From Hyposmocoma kahamanoa (Eukaryota; Arthropoda; Insecta; Lepidoptera; Cosmopterigidae), in the NCBI RefSeq assembly GCF_003589595.1, contig NW_020653726.1:19264817-19328816 (forward strand): DNA of 64,000 nt, written 5' to 3'. Shown piece by piece: positions 52,971 through 63,970 of this stretch (its first letter is position 1; every line of letters begins with the position of its first letter). The notes beneath the pieces were generated by a model. The model was not told the DNA's origin. It was given only the letters and a program-made list of their open reading frames with translations, and did not search any database. The translations under genes and the position numbers were made by a program.

Positions 52971-54971
52971 AAAATGTTTCATAAAGAATCCTGTGCTCAA
53001 CATTGGACATTGTTGACGATCAAATAAACCTTGTTAAGCGTTTTGAGTTCTGTTCCATTTTGTAAGAACCATTTCCTTTTAATAACACGTTAACGCTTTA
53101 CTAAAAATTACTTAAGCACTAACTTAATGCTTTAACTCTTTCGTGAGTTGTTATTATAGTGTCCACTTCACTGAGTAGCTGTGAATTATTATTTAATAGC
53201 GAAAGCCTTTTCATGATATTATTATTATGAAATTACGAATACATGCATAATCTGTATTTTTTGAAGACGGAGCAAAATGACATTTGTAGGGTCGCCAGTT
53301 TTCATACAATTTTTAATACTTATGTAGTTATTGTCGATAGTTATATCAATAGATATTTATAATAATACTTCTTTATTCTTATTTAAACAGTAGTATCGAA
53401 ATACTAGTAGTACGTAATACTCATCATAAGCAGTAGGCTCTGATTTTGAATATATTATTCATAATTATAACTGATACAAAGATCGAATAACTTAACAAAA
53501 AAAATCCTCCGATATGACTGGCCTCGAAACACTTCTACAGGCTACACCAAGTGAACTACAGAATCGGTCTGTTTCCAACACAACATACACTCTTGGAAGT
53601 GTGAATAAAATTGATGACGATTTATAATAAATAGTAATTTAAAAACAATCATAACTGGTTGCCTAATTTTTGGTTCGTCTACGTAGATTATGGCCAGACA
53701 CATTAAAACTAAACTATTTTCATGAACTTTGCGCCAGCGCCCTTGTAGAATCTAGCATAATCAATCAGCAAGGCGAACTATGGCCTAAACTCCTTAGAGG
53801 AGCAAGCCCGTACCCAGCAGTGTAACATATAGGTAGTCGATAAATGATTAAAGAACAATCCCAGAATGTGGCAATTTAGATCCCGGCGGCTCTCTATAGT
53901 TTAGTTTCTAACATATTCTCTGAAAAGCCTGTTATAAAAAATACTTCCAATTTTCCATTTCCCATTTAACCTACAAATCCTTAGAAATTATTGTACGGAT
54001 TGCCATAAATATTATTAATGAAATATCTGAGTTTCAATAAATCAATGAACGAAAGTCACAAAAGCTATCAGAACGATGAGGAGGGTGCCGTAAAAACAAA
54101 TTCATAGCCCATTAAAATTTCAATTAAGAAGGAAACCATAACTTCCCGTCTAATCCCTGTAACAGGCCGGAAAAACGGAGCCGGATGAAATAAAAAACCG
54201 GATAACCGGTTGCCAAGGTACAAGTTGTTATTATAGGAGCTGAGGGATCAGTTGATACTAGGAACTTAATTTAGTTACAGTAAACTGTCCAAATTATTTC
54301 CTCATAGACATACTCGATTGTATCTCCTAGTAAAACAAAATAATGATAATTAAATAAAAGCCGATGTTATGATATTGAATCGGCCGAAGTCAAAGATGTT
54401 GTTTGTGGACGTTACAATCTCACATGATTTAAGCCTCGTGAATCCGAAAACGAGAAATGTTAGAAGTATCCTGATCTGATGTAGGAGGACACCGAGATAT
54501 ATAAATAATAGGGTATTGCCTCCACTGAAGTAATCCCTATTGTTTTGTCCGCAAAACTAAATAATTCCAGTTAGCCTCACTAACAACTTGAGGCAGTTGG
54601 ATTTTTGAAATCGCTTCCAGCACAAAGGTACGTATCGCTCGTCAACTGGTTACCTGAATCTCTGAAGCCAGCCGACTGAGCCATTGCTGAGGAATACCAT
54701 TATTCCAATTTATAATTTCATAAATTTATCATTTAGAGCATAGGCTGAAATAGATAATAATCCTCAACATTACAAAAAGCTGTAATTTTAAACACATGCC
54801 GAATTATCAGAAAGTTGATACGGATAGAAGAAGATGAACTAGCTTCTCATCATAACATACCCTCAATATAGATACCCACCATATTGCATTTACTTATTTA
54901 TTTATTTGGTTTCATTCTCTATATATAGTTAAAACCTGACTTTAAAAAAATATTATTATAAAAAAAATTAA
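52971..54971. other. 2-kb stretch without recognised mobile elements
   Basis: I find no RepA, SINE, MITE or LINE match. 54140-54220 is rich in CCGG/CCGGAT motifs (CAGGCCGGAAAAACGGAGCC, AACCGGATAACCGGTTGCC), and a weaker similar cluster lies at 57270-57320. No open frame is convincing. It is the most repeat-poor part of the window. Confidence 0.4.
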
Positions 54972-55160
54972 TTAATAATAATAATAAGGTGCCAAACAAC
55001 CACACCATCTACGTAGTCTCAAACTAGGATATTCCCTGTACTATAAGTATCAGAGCAACGAAATTCAGTCCCAAGGCATTATTATTCGCAAAGATCAGAC
55101 CGATTTAGAAAATTTCGTTCACCGGGATTCGATCATCGGGAGATCGTCAAAATAAATAAT
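54972..55160 (-). repeat. SINE3 copy
   Basis: TTA-tail first (TTAATTAATAATAATAATAA), then GCCAAACAACCACACCATC, AGTCTCAAACTAGGATATTC, CGAAATTCAGTCCCAAGGCA and the B-box region ACCGGGATTCGATCATCGGG. Shows the family 3' end best. Confidence 0.7.
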
Positions 55161-55343
55161 AAAATAATTATAAAGATAAGCACTTTCACAAAAAAATTAA
55201 CACGCTCATGGAAAATACAGCTTAATCTTATATTGATGACACGGATGGAGTAACAACAACTCAATTAAAAAATAAAAGTTCCAGTTTCCATCTTTTAACA
55301 TGGACAATTAGTAACAGGCTTATTGAACCTCACGATATTTTAC

Positions 55344-55768
55344 TACCACGATATTCAATTACTTATTGTAAAATTACTCCACATGCTCTTAATAAACTTG
55401 TTTAGAATTAATACAAAGATCCGAACACTATGAAAAATTCCTCCTTCAGCAAAAAACATCGCGACAGTTAATAAATTAATAAAGCAACATCTCTAGTCAG
55501 TCGCTGGTAACTGTAAAGGTACGTGACCTAGGGAAGAAAAACTTTCGCAGATTTCTCACAGATGGCGCTAAGGCAAAAAGTCGTTAAAAACCAAAAACAA
55601 TTATCTGCTACAAGCACATGGAAAAATTCGTAGTCTACTGGTTCGTACCGTAGCTCAGTTGGGAGAGCATCAGGCACGGTATGCTGAAGGCACTGGTTTG
55701 AATCAAACTAGATCGAAGGAATTTTTTTTAGTGTTCAATCTTTGTATTAATATAATTATTATCGTTAA
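55344..55768 (+). repeat. SINE1 composite with inverted ends, best plus-strand copy
   Basis: Left end: inverted tail (CGATATTCAATTACTTATTG to CGAACACTATGAAAAATTCC). Middle: GCAACATCTCTAGTCAGTCG, CACAGATGGCGCTAAGG, AAGTCGTTAAAAACC. tRNA-like head at about 55650: TAGCTCAGTTGGGAGAGC (textbook A-box) and GGTTTGAATCA (B-box). Right: GATCGAAGGAATTTTTTTTA to ATTAATATAATTATTA. Same layout as the minus-strand copy at 6346-6772. Confidence 0.7.
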
Positions 55769-56099
55769 AATTAACATAGACGTTTGCTGTCTACAATAAC
55801 AATATTTCATAACCAATCATAAACTTTTATTTCCGGGACGAGTGTAACATTTATTACACTGTAAACCGAAATGTAAATAACAAACTGACTACAACTATGT
55901 CGAAAAACCAGTAAACGTAAAACGAAATATCTGATCACCAGTTTTCACTTTACTTCAAATTACGAGAGCAAAGGGCTCTCATTAACATTTTCTAGTTATT
56001 ACATTATTAAGGTAGGGTCTTGTGTGGTAACAATTGGTTGGAAACAATGATTTCAGATTTTATGTTTATGTTATTATATTTGTACCCACACCATAGTAT
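55769..56099. other. unassigned AT-rich sequence
   Basis: No recognised gene or repeat. Confidence 0.4.
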
Positions 56100-56365
56100 G
56101 GTTGTTGGTTTGCGGGAACTATCACCATCATAAATCCATTTATACATCTCACTGCTGAGCACGGGTCTCCTCTCAAATAGGACTTCATCTAAACTTTCTT
56201 CACCTACAGGTTTCATCACGATGCTTTTCTTCACCGAAAAGCTCATGGTTAATTTCGTACATAAATTTTGAGAAACTCAGAGGGATCAGCTCGGATTTGA
56301 ACCCACAGCCCCTGCGTGAGAGTAGGCAGGTGAAACCATTAGACTACCACAACTTACATAATACG
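56100..56365 (-). repeat. SINE4, tRNA-derived
   Basis: The minus strand reads GTTGTGGTAGTCTAATGG (A-box region), then GTGGGTTCAAATCCGAGC (B-box), then TCGGTGAAGAAAAGCATCGT plus GATGAAACCTG, and ends GGAGACCCGTGCTCAGCAGT. I recognise the GGTGAAGGAAAACATCGTGAGG / ACCCGTGCTCAGCAGTG pair as a very common lepidopteran SINE. Confidence 0.75.
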
Positions 56366-56389
56366 GTATAAGTACGTATCATTATTATC

Positions 56390-56500
56390 ATCTTCAACCA
56401 ATTGACATCGCACTGCTGGTTACGGGTCTTCTCTAAGTGGAGAGATGAGGAAGTTTAACACGATATTTTTCTTCAGTGTTACAGAGACGTAATTTATTAG
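56390..56500 (-). repeat. SINE4 partial copy
   Basis: Matches the 3' part: CACTGCTGGTTACGGGTCTT, CTCTAAGTGG, CACGATATTTTTCTTCAG. Same orientation as the fuller copy. Confidence 0.6.
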
Positions 56501-56863
56501 ATTCGCATTGACGACTTATAAATTAAGAAGCAACCGTTTCACACCGCAACGCAAACCACCACTGCACCTAAAAACCAGGTATTAACTTCTAAATGAAAAA
56601 CCGGATACATTCCATCAGTAGAAATAGAAACCATCTATTGCAACGACACATTATAAACAAAACACAAAAAAGAAAAAATAACACAAAAAACAGAGTAGCA
56701 TATCAACAACATATTTTACTATATAAATTAATTAATACTACACTGCCATATTTTCGGCTGTGGCGTATGCAAAAGGATCTCACTCAGCTAAAGCTACAGC
56801 TGAGAATGGGCTGTGACGCTGGTTATGGAATACCCTTGTCTTATATTATATCGAAGTATGATT
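56501..56863. other. unassigned sequence
   Basis: A 126-codon plus-strand frame begins here (56593) but runs into RepA and its start is low-complexity (N, K, Q-rich), so it is not called a gene. Confidence 0.4.
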
Positions 56864-57156
56864 TAGCAGCAGTAGATCTCCTTGTGAAAGAGTTCGTCCA
56901 GGGAAGTACACCTTACCTACTTCCGCCGCCAGTATTAATGTTAGCGTTACTGCGTTCCAGCTTAGAAGGGTAAGGGTGCTGGTGAAATTATAGGCACAGG
57001 GACTTGTCAACTTATATTTCAGGGTGACGGGCACAGTGGCAGTGCCCCTAAGTTCTTTGCGAACTAAAACTCTGAGTAGAACTGCAACTGTTATGGATAG
57101 GCACGTCACTTGTAACCAGGTGCACGACTTGTTCATCCCGTCGCTTGGTAGTATAA
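56864..57156 (+). repeat. RepA retroposon copy, full length
   Basis: From TAGCAGCAGTAGATCTCC to CGCTTGGTAGTATAAGAAAA, including CTTAGAAGGGTAAGGGTGCT and GTGACGGGCACAGTGGCAGT. Confidence 0.75.
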
Positions 57157-57852
57157 GAAAACTACTTACACAATCCTTGCAATATATACAATATATAAGT
57201 AGCTAACGTTAACGTACGAACTTTACACTGTATGATATCAATTATATTTAGTTTGAACTGACGGTCTCAATGAACCCCGAAAAACCGGGCAATGGAATTA
57301 AAAAGCCGGATAAATTCCGCCAATAACACATGTGGAGTTTCCGGGTCCGGGGGTGAACAGTGTCGTAAAAAAGTCTGCAACATGTGTTGTTGTACAAAGT
57401 GCATTGACCGCGTGCATTCGCTTTAACTTTAATTATTGCAAGCTTTCGTTTTTACTTTGGAATGTGAAGTTTAATTTCAATTGTATAATTTTGTTTGTTT
57501 TTCCAGCGTGTTTGTTTGTTTTTGTCTGGACAAAAATAGTATTTTCAAACATCTTTCTGTACATTTAGGAGAGTTACTTTTGTCGTCGGAATCGATTGTA
57601 CAACCGGCTTTGTACAATCGATTCCGTGTTTTTTTTTTGTGAATACAATTTTGGTACAATATGTTTGTGTGTGTGGTAATATTGTACGCTTGACCAAGCG
57701 TGAGTTGTGCATAAAAATTAATAAAATTGACAATTTTTTTAGTGATGGCGGACTCAGTGTTATGTAAGGATCATTTTATTGTATTGGAAGAAAAAATCGG
57801 GACAGTAGAAGTTTGTCAAATTTCGTAAAAAGTTTTTTCATCATATTTTTAT
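57157..57852. other. unassigned, contains a strong hairpin
   Basis: 57320-57440 is less AT-rich. No gene recognised. The hairpin at 57587-57626 is listed separately. Confidence 0.4.
57587..57626. other. perfect 17-bp hairpin followed by T10
   Basis: CGGAATCGATTGTACAA (57587-57603) pairs perfectly with TTGTACAATCGATTCCG (57610-57626) around the 6-nt loop CCGGCT. A run of ten T follows almost at once on the plus strand. It could be the core of a small palindromic element or an RNA hairpin. Confidence 0.6.
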
Positions 57853-58060
57853 ATAATTCCAAGTGCGGAAGAATAAGTCGTGCGCCTAGTGGTAAGCGAC
57901 ACGACTATCCATAACAGTTGCAGTGCCACTCAGAGTTTTAAAAGATCTTAGGGGTACTGCCACTGCGCCCGCCACCCTGGGACATAAGTTGACAAGTCTT
58001 GTGTGCCGTAATTTCACCAGCACCCTTACCCTTCCAAACTGGAACGCAGTAATGCTCATA
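57853..58060 (-). repeat. RepA partial copy
   Basis: From TTCCAAGTGCGGAAGAATAA to GGAACGCAGTAATGCTCAT. The 5' quarter (CTTGGCGGCAGAA to CTCTACTGC) is missing. Confidence 0.7.
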
Positions 58061-58486
58061 TTCACATTGTTTTTAAGCAGTTCTTTTTTACGCCCTTTAT
58101 ATATGTTACGTATACCTAATTGAATAAAACAATTTGAATTTTACTTATTTCAAAATTCTATTGAGTTCAGGGATACAGTGACGCGTTTAAAGGGACTCTA
58201 TTAATTAGCAAAAAAATTCGGAGCTCTTTTTTTGAAACTCATAGTTCTGTACACACTACAGAAATAAATAATGTGTATATATGATTTTTTTTAATTCAAT
58301 AGCGAGTACCAACAAATAATAACAAACAAACACGCTAAAACCAGACTAAAAACAGACAATAAAATTTTGGTTTAGTATTAAAAAGAACGCCTTTGTGATA
58401 TGGAATAGAAAAAATAGTTTTTGAGTTCAAAATACATTCTATAATAAATATGTATATTAAATCTATAACCTTAGGAAATGAAACTA
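58061..58486. other. unassigned AT-rich sequence
   Basis: No recognised gene or repeat. Confidence 0.4.
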
Positions 58487-58995
58487 TTTTTCCGGATTTA
58501 AATCGCGTATATTTGTTTTTTCAAGCAAACCGACGTTTCGGGCCCTTTACAGGTCCCATGGTCACGGTTGACTGAGGTGGTACAGTCTTCAACCAGTTAT
58601 GTCTAATATTAATGCAAACCACCCTATTTTTTCACTATAGTTACAATAGTTATTAATTAAATACCTTATTTTTAATTTTACAAAGAAAACATTGCAATTT
58701 ACGCTACATGACGTTTTATAAATTATTTTATTGAACGAATTTTTATTAAGTTATTTACTATTAATTAATAACAGAAATTAGAGTAAATTGAAACATATTA
58801 AATTATTACTGCAGTCTTATGTCTGTTTGGGATTTTTCATTAGAGGAATAACTGGATCCCAAACTGGTGGTACGGAGAAACCATCTTCCCTGTTGAAATT
58901 AGGATGTTTTTTTAATTTCAATGGCCTCTCGCAGCATCCTGGGTAGATAACGGACTTCTTTTGCAAGGACCTGGGGTTTGTCAAACTTTATTGTA
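58487..58995 (-). mobile_element. Penelope-like element 3' portion
   Basis: Inverted copy of 3790-4370: the C-terminal coding tail (CAAACTGGTGGTACGGAGAA, CTCGCAGCATCCTGGGTAGA, AAGGACCTGGGG) and the 3' noncoding part up to ACTATTTTTCCGGATTTAAA. The RT and most of the GIY-YIG region are absent. Comparison of the two copies defines the element's 3' end near 4360 / 58487. Confidence 0.8.
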
Positions 58996-59446
58996 ACCTA
59001 TAACCTTAGCTACTATCATCTATATAAAAATACGTGCAACAGTATGTGAAAACACTCTACTCTAATTTGAAATAACTTCGCATTCTAAAAGCTTAACTAA
59101 CTGACAGGCAAGTGAGAATAAATGACAGTAGTGGCCAAAAAACTTTTAATAGGGGCCCAGATGGCCGCTAAACTAAGATGGATGGACATCGGACGACTTT
59201 TAAAGTCTTCAGCATTTGCGACACTCGAAATTAGAAAGCACATAGTCCCATGTATGTGTAACAAAAATAGCAATTTCACACGCAACCCACTAGTGATATG
59301 GATTGTTACTAAGGTAAGGGTTTGTGTAGTCCATCACGCTGCAGTTCTAATTCTTGACAAGTCTTTGCGTAGCTTTTTTAAATTATTCCAAGATGTGGGC
59401 TTCATCACCATGTTTACCTTCATTGTTGACCTTGACTTTGACCTTG
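58996..59446. other. unassigned sequence
   Basis: A 125-codon plus-strand frame (59122-59499) runs into SINE3 and has no known motif, so it is not called. Confidence 0.4.
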
Positions 59447-59640
59447 GAGGCCCAGTGGTTTGTGGATTCTTGACGAGGGCTCGGTTCGATTTTCGGTAAG
59501 ACCAATTCAGGAAATTAACTTTCCTAAATTTATTCTGGTCTGGGTGTTCTAGGTTAGTATGAAAATTGCATTGTTTGAGACCAAATAATAGGTGTGTAAG
59601 GCAAATTATTCCATTACATTATTATTCTGTGATGATGGAT
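59447..59640 (+). repeat. SINE3 copy, near full length
   Basis: Head GGAGGCCCAGTGGTTTGTGG (A-box-like), B-box GGTTCGATTTTCGG, body TAAGACCAATTCAGGAAATT, TGGTCTGGGTGTTCTAGG, then AATAATAGGTGTGTAAGGCA and a TTATTATT-like tail. Confidence 0.7.
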
Positions 59641-59790
59641 GACGAAAATGACGGTAACAAAATATCATTTTTTAAAGAAAATTCATTTTATAAAGGTGAT
59701 GAATATTTTAACATTATGCATAATTTATGACATTTAATGTATCTGTACTTAACCTACTTAATAAGATATTTTGTAATTTTTACCTTATAG

Positions 59791-60356
59791 CCGCTCACGC
59801 GATGCGCTCATCCTACCGCAAAATGGCGGCTATTTGGTTTCGCAAATTAGAAAAGGATTCAGTTTAAATACAAGTTTTTATAAATAAACATTATTACTCT
59901 GCATTGCTAAATAAATACCCTCCGTACTACAACAAAAACATCTCAAATAAAATGAAATTTTTGGTGTACTTGGATAAATATGATAATATTCCGTTTGAGT
60001 GGTTCTAAAGTTTACCATGAAATTACTCCTTAAAGTATAGTTTATAAACATTTATATTCAGGGTAAACTTATAAAACGCTACTTACGGTATGTTTTCAAT
60101 AAATAAACACCGAAATCACCAGCCCAAACAATAACACACACGATTGTCGTGACGTATTTTTGAACTTGTTTATTTTTTTTAAATGACAGACCCAGGCATT
60201 AAAAACTTTATAGTTTGCTAGAGTAGTTACCGAAATAGCAATTAGTATTAGTTCTTTTACCTGTTATAACTTCGATATCTGATAAATCGGTATAAAATCA
60301 TCACCGGCACCTCTAGGTGTGGTATGCGTCTACGGCTGCATGTACCGCGTGAGCGG
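59791..60356 (-). mobile_element. 600-bp MITE B, copy 4
   Basis: 566 bp, shorter by about 40 bp near the left end (the AGTAATACACCGCAAATCCT block is gone). Ends CCGCTCACGCGATGC and ACCGCGTGAGCGG. It directly abuts the next element. Confidence 0.85.
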
Positions 60357-60357
60357 C

Positions 60358-60783
60358 TAAGAGCGGTTACAGATGCAGTCGCATCGCAGCAATTGAATCA
60401 TTATGTACGAAAAATCTGTATAGATTTGTGGACATTGTTTTTTTCGTTAATTGTAAATTTAAAAGTAAACCAAATAAAGACAAAAATAAATTTATTTAAA
60501 TATAACTTAATCTAATACAATACATTAAAAACAAATGTAAATAAACCAATCATAGTATTACAATAAACATTAAAATCTCAAAAACCAAAATCTTCATTGT
60601 AAGCTATACATTTTAATATTAGAACCTAATTTGTAATTGCGAAAATAAATACATAAAAATAAATTAATCAGTTAATTAATTAAAAACGTGCATCGCGTTT
60701 GTATCGCGTTCGCATCGCATTTGCGTCGCTTTTGCATCGCGTTTGCATCGCTGCTTAAAGTCGCGCGTGTGTAACCGCTCTTA
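60358..60783. mobile_element. MITE E with CATCGC subterminal repeats
   Basis: About 426 bp. TAAGAGCGGTTACA at 60358-60371 is exactly mirrored by TGTAACCGCTCTTA at the right end (60770-60783); TA at each extremity may be the target duplication. 60688-60755 holds about six 12-bp units of GCATCGCGTTT type, with a shorter GTCGCATCGCAGC match near the left end. Such subterminal repeats are typical transposase-binding arrays. No transposase is encoded. Confidence 0.75.
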
Positions 60784-61165
60784 CTGTTTCGCGTTTGTTA
60801 TATGGCTATTAAAGCTTTTGAATTTAAGTACTATACAGTAGGTTTTAGCGATTTTGAACGTCATGAAGCAATTTTTTAGATTTGAAATCGCATATGTTTG
60901 TTTCAAGTTCTTTACAGGTACCATGGTCATGGAGTTATAGAACCTATAATCACTTTGTTTTCAAATATATTCCGAATAAATAAAATATTTTTGACAAGTC
61001 CAACCATTGGCCTTATTTGAGTAATAAATAGAATGCAGAATGCCTCGAGTGAAGGACAGAAAAGGTCCAAATGGCTCGTTATAGAAATTGGTTCCTTCCT
61101 GGCTGGTCATTACATCGGCTGTCTCCGTTCGGAAACTGACCCTACGGACGCAAGGTTTATATTAT
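60784..61165. other. unassigned, with a Penelope-end-like fragment
   Basis: 60885-60945 (AAATCGCATATGTTTGTTTC, CTTTACAGGTACCATGGTCA) resembles the Penelope terminal segment at 58500-58570. Confidence 0.45.
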
Positions 61166-61260
61166 TATAAATGCCAACGTTTACAAGCTGTAAGACTGCT
61201 ATATGGCCGTGGGTTCGAATCCGGGCACGCATCTCCAAATTTTTCAGAATTTAAAATTTC
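61166..61260 (+). repeat. SINE4 head fragment
   Basis: CTGTAAGACTGCTATATGGC, B-box GTGGGTTCGAATCCGGGC and ACGCATCTCCAAATTTTTCA match the tRNA-like head of SINE4. The body is absent. Confidence 0.6.
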
Positions 61261-61660
61261 AACAATAAGCTTTATGCCATGAGACACTGTATAACAAGAT
61301 TCCAAGTAACGTAATGCTTCAGAAAAATGAAGAATATTTTACTAAAAAAATGAGGTCCTCATACAAAAAGCTATCATACAATAGAAGAATATTTTTAATG
61401 ACGAAATGTGACCTCTTTTGTAGCTACCAGTAGGCGCGCCGACGCTGCCAATGTATTTGTAAAGGCGTAAAATGTTTTAATTAACGGCTTCTTTGTTATA
61501 ATTTCATACTAAATTTCAATTGGCATTTTGTTTTTATATGATTGTTTTTTTTTACAAAACAATCACGAAGTTGATTACGTTTAGTAACCTAACCTATATC
61601 GTGTCAAGGTACATCGAAATAAGTAAGTTCAATAGATACATCGAAAATGAATTCAAAGTT
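61261..61660. other. unassigned AT-rich sequence
   Basis: No recognised gene or repeat. Confidence 0.4.
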
Positions 61661-61783
61661 TACCAGCACCCTTACCCTTCAAAAGCGGAACACAGTAATG
61701 CTAACATTACTGCTTGGCGGCAGAAATAGGTAAGCTGGCAGTACTTCCCTAGATGAGCTCTTTCACAAGAACCTCTACTGCTA
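61661..61783 (-). repeat. RepA 5' half
   Basis: TACCAGCACCCTTACCCTTC, AACATTACTGCTTGGCGGCA and CACAAGAACCTCTACTGCTA, on the minus strand. Confidence 0.7.
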
Positions 61784-62171
61784 ATAAAATCGAAGATCCA
61801 CTTTGGAAATAGAAAAAAACAAATCGAGGTTCTTAAATTGTTCATCAAATAATCTAAACATTCGAGTGAATACCGCGTTTTTATTATAATTTGTTGGATA
61901 TATTAATACATAGATAAATATGTTAATTTTGAGAATTTTGAATCTCACAGAGGCGCTCTGACTGTATGTATAACATGAAGTGTTTACACTGCTCTCGGCT
62001 GCATCGCGCGGTATTAATGGAAAGCAAATATAGCTCCGTATGAAGAGCGAATAGAAAGGAAACCATTTAATTATGATCTAGTTGATATTTGTTAACTCTA
62101 AATGTACTTTACCTTTATAAAAATATTTTACTTATTATAATTAGTATAAGTGCAATGTGTATGTTCAATTC
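61784..62171. other. unassigned AT-rich sequence
   Basis: No recognised gene or repeat. Confidence 0.4.
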
Positions 62172-62800
62172 GTGTTTAATGTAAAAAAATCCTCCTCTTC
62201 CCGAGACCTCCATCTCACCCGATGGAATTGATGATGAGATCGACGATGCATACACACCTAAATAATGCTTATTCACTCTCGCCTTGAAAAGGTCAAGTTA
62301 TAGCGTTCGGGGAATAAGTCCGCAGGTAGGGAATTCCACTCTCTAGCCGCTCGCCATATAAATGTCGAAGCGGAACACTTCGTGCGAATCCTGAGGATGT
62401 CCACACACATAGGGGTGGAATCCCAGCCCAGTCTAGTCTTTCGATGATGGAAAGGCGGAATGAAATATGCAATTCCATCGCACATTCTCCGTGCAGCTTC
62501 GCCTCTACTAATTCCGAGTCACCTATAGGTAAGCCTCTTGACACGCTTGTCGATTGAATCCAATGTAGCCAGTTGGTATTTAGCAGAGTCATCCCATAAG
62601 TGGCAGCAGTACTCCATACATGACCGGACTTGACCTGGTACATCTGAAGCAACTGTCCCGGTGTGAAGTAACGCCTCACCTTGGAAAGGATGCCAAGCTT
62701 CCTCTCTCCATTTTTAGCCATGGATTCTATGCCGAAATATGAAATTCAGATTGGATAACAGGTCCATTCCAAGTAGCTGGAGACGGTCGGCTATCTATCC
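62172..62800 (-). pseudogene. LINE family L4, C-terminus and 3' end
   Basis: Minus-strand pieces in several frames: ADRLQLLGMDLLSNLNF, KLGILSKVRRYFTPGQLLQM, a VRSCMEYC region broken by frameshift, CAMELHISFRLS, then TFIWRAAREWNSLPADLFPE. The 3' end carries ATTCACTCTCGCC and CACCCGATGGAATTGATGAT. Collinear with 47690-48300 and dead from frameshifts. Confidence 0.8.
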
Positions 62801-63396
62801 ATCTATATAAATATTTTTTTATGGTATAAGTGGTGCGCCTGGTGGTAATAACCGACTTATGTCACATCCCACAGCACATTTTTTTAAGTAAATTAAACAT
62901 GCTTCTCTCCATCAGGTAATCTTGGTAGAATACATTCATTGGCGAACAGTGGTGGAATACATTCATTCCTATCACCATTCTGGTGACAGGAAAGACAGTA
63001 GCTGCATTGAAAGTGTCACTTTTTAAAAGTTTCATTTTACTGTAACGACGAGTTTTAAACTAACATCTCATTGATAGTATTATTATTTTATCATTATCAC
63101 TTTCCCTGTGTAACTGGAAATTAGATTGACCCCTCACGTGCATTTTTTTTATTTTGCAATTACGTTGGCTTTGGTATATATATTAATATATTTATGTATT
63201 GATAAATCATTTCCTTAAGCCCCCTTCCCATTTTCTTATTTTACCCAAGTGCCCCGCATGTGCTACGCGCACGTATGAGTTCTTTAGTTGGGCCACATAT
63301 TGGTGTATGTACGTACTAGTTCTTTTTTCAATGCATCACATGGAATTCATGCACGTTTAGAGTTATTTTGACAGATGTTTTAGTTAGTACATTTAT
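62801..63396. other. unassigned; RepA scrap and one unit of a 100-bp direct repeat
   Basis: 62822-62850 has a RepA-like GGTGCGCCTGGTGGTAA. 63207-63310 (CCCAAGTGCCCCGCATGTGC, GCGCACGTATGAGTTCTTTA) recurs at 63872-63970, on the other side of a LINE. Confidence 0.5.
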
Positions 63397-63862
63397 GTCA
63401 AAGTCAAAGTCAAAGTCAAAGATTATTTATTCCATTGGTAAAATAAATTTACACTTGAAAACGTCACATTTAAGCTACTGCTCGTTCACTACGCTGACCT
63501 CCCTGAGAAGAACGAGCAAGAAACTCTGGGGATTGCTGTTTTTAAATAAACTTAAATGCTATGGAAGACACTTTGAATCAAATTTGTGTGGATTCTGGAG
63601 CCATGTCGTCTTTCCATACATCTTTATCTAACATGTAGTCTTCAATTTTGTAATATGACTTTTCGATCAAAATATGTTTAATGTAGTTTTTAGACTTAGG
63701 AAATGATAAACTTAATATATGCTCCGGAATCTTATTGTAAAAACGTATACAGTTCCCCGTAAAAGAGTTGTTTACCTTGGTTAAACGAAATCGTGGTACC
63801 ATGAGTTTGGACTTAGCTCTAAGGTTAATTTTATGGATATCTTCTTTCTTATTTCTTATGGA
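63397..63862 (-). pseudogene. LINE family L2, C-terminus and 3' end
   Basis: Starts with the GTCAAA-repeat tail (63397-63420), then the 3' UTR and an open minus-strand frame reading KEDIHKINLRAKSKLMVPRF, RLTKVNNSFTGNCIRFYNKI, EKSYYKIEDYMLDKDVW and ESTQI (stop about 63578). Unlike the 29-kb copy it has no internal stop. 5' truncation lies at about 63862, close to the start of the 20-kb copy. Confidence 0.85.
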
Positions 63863-63871
63863 TGTAAAAAT

Positions 63872-63970
63872 CGTTTCCATAAACCCCTTTCCTATTTCCT
63901 CATTTTTCCCAAGTGCCCCACATGTGATACACGCACGTGTGAGTTCTTTACTTGCTGCCACATGTAATAT
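63872..63970. repeat. second unit of a 100-bp direct repeat
   Basis: CCCAAGTGCCCCACATGTGA and CGCACGTGTGAGTTCTTTAC match 63235-63300 in the same orientation. Confidence 0.6.

Noticed and set aside
55645..55725. Possible true tRNA gene (TAGCTCAGTTGG head)
   Set aside because: The arms do not form a cloverleaf and the sequence is part of the SINE1 composite.
56593..56973. 126-codon plus-strand frame
   Set aside because: Low-complexity start and its second half is RepA; no conserved motif.
59122..59499. 125-codon plus-strand frame
   Set aside because: Runs into SINE3, with no recognisable domain or gene signals.
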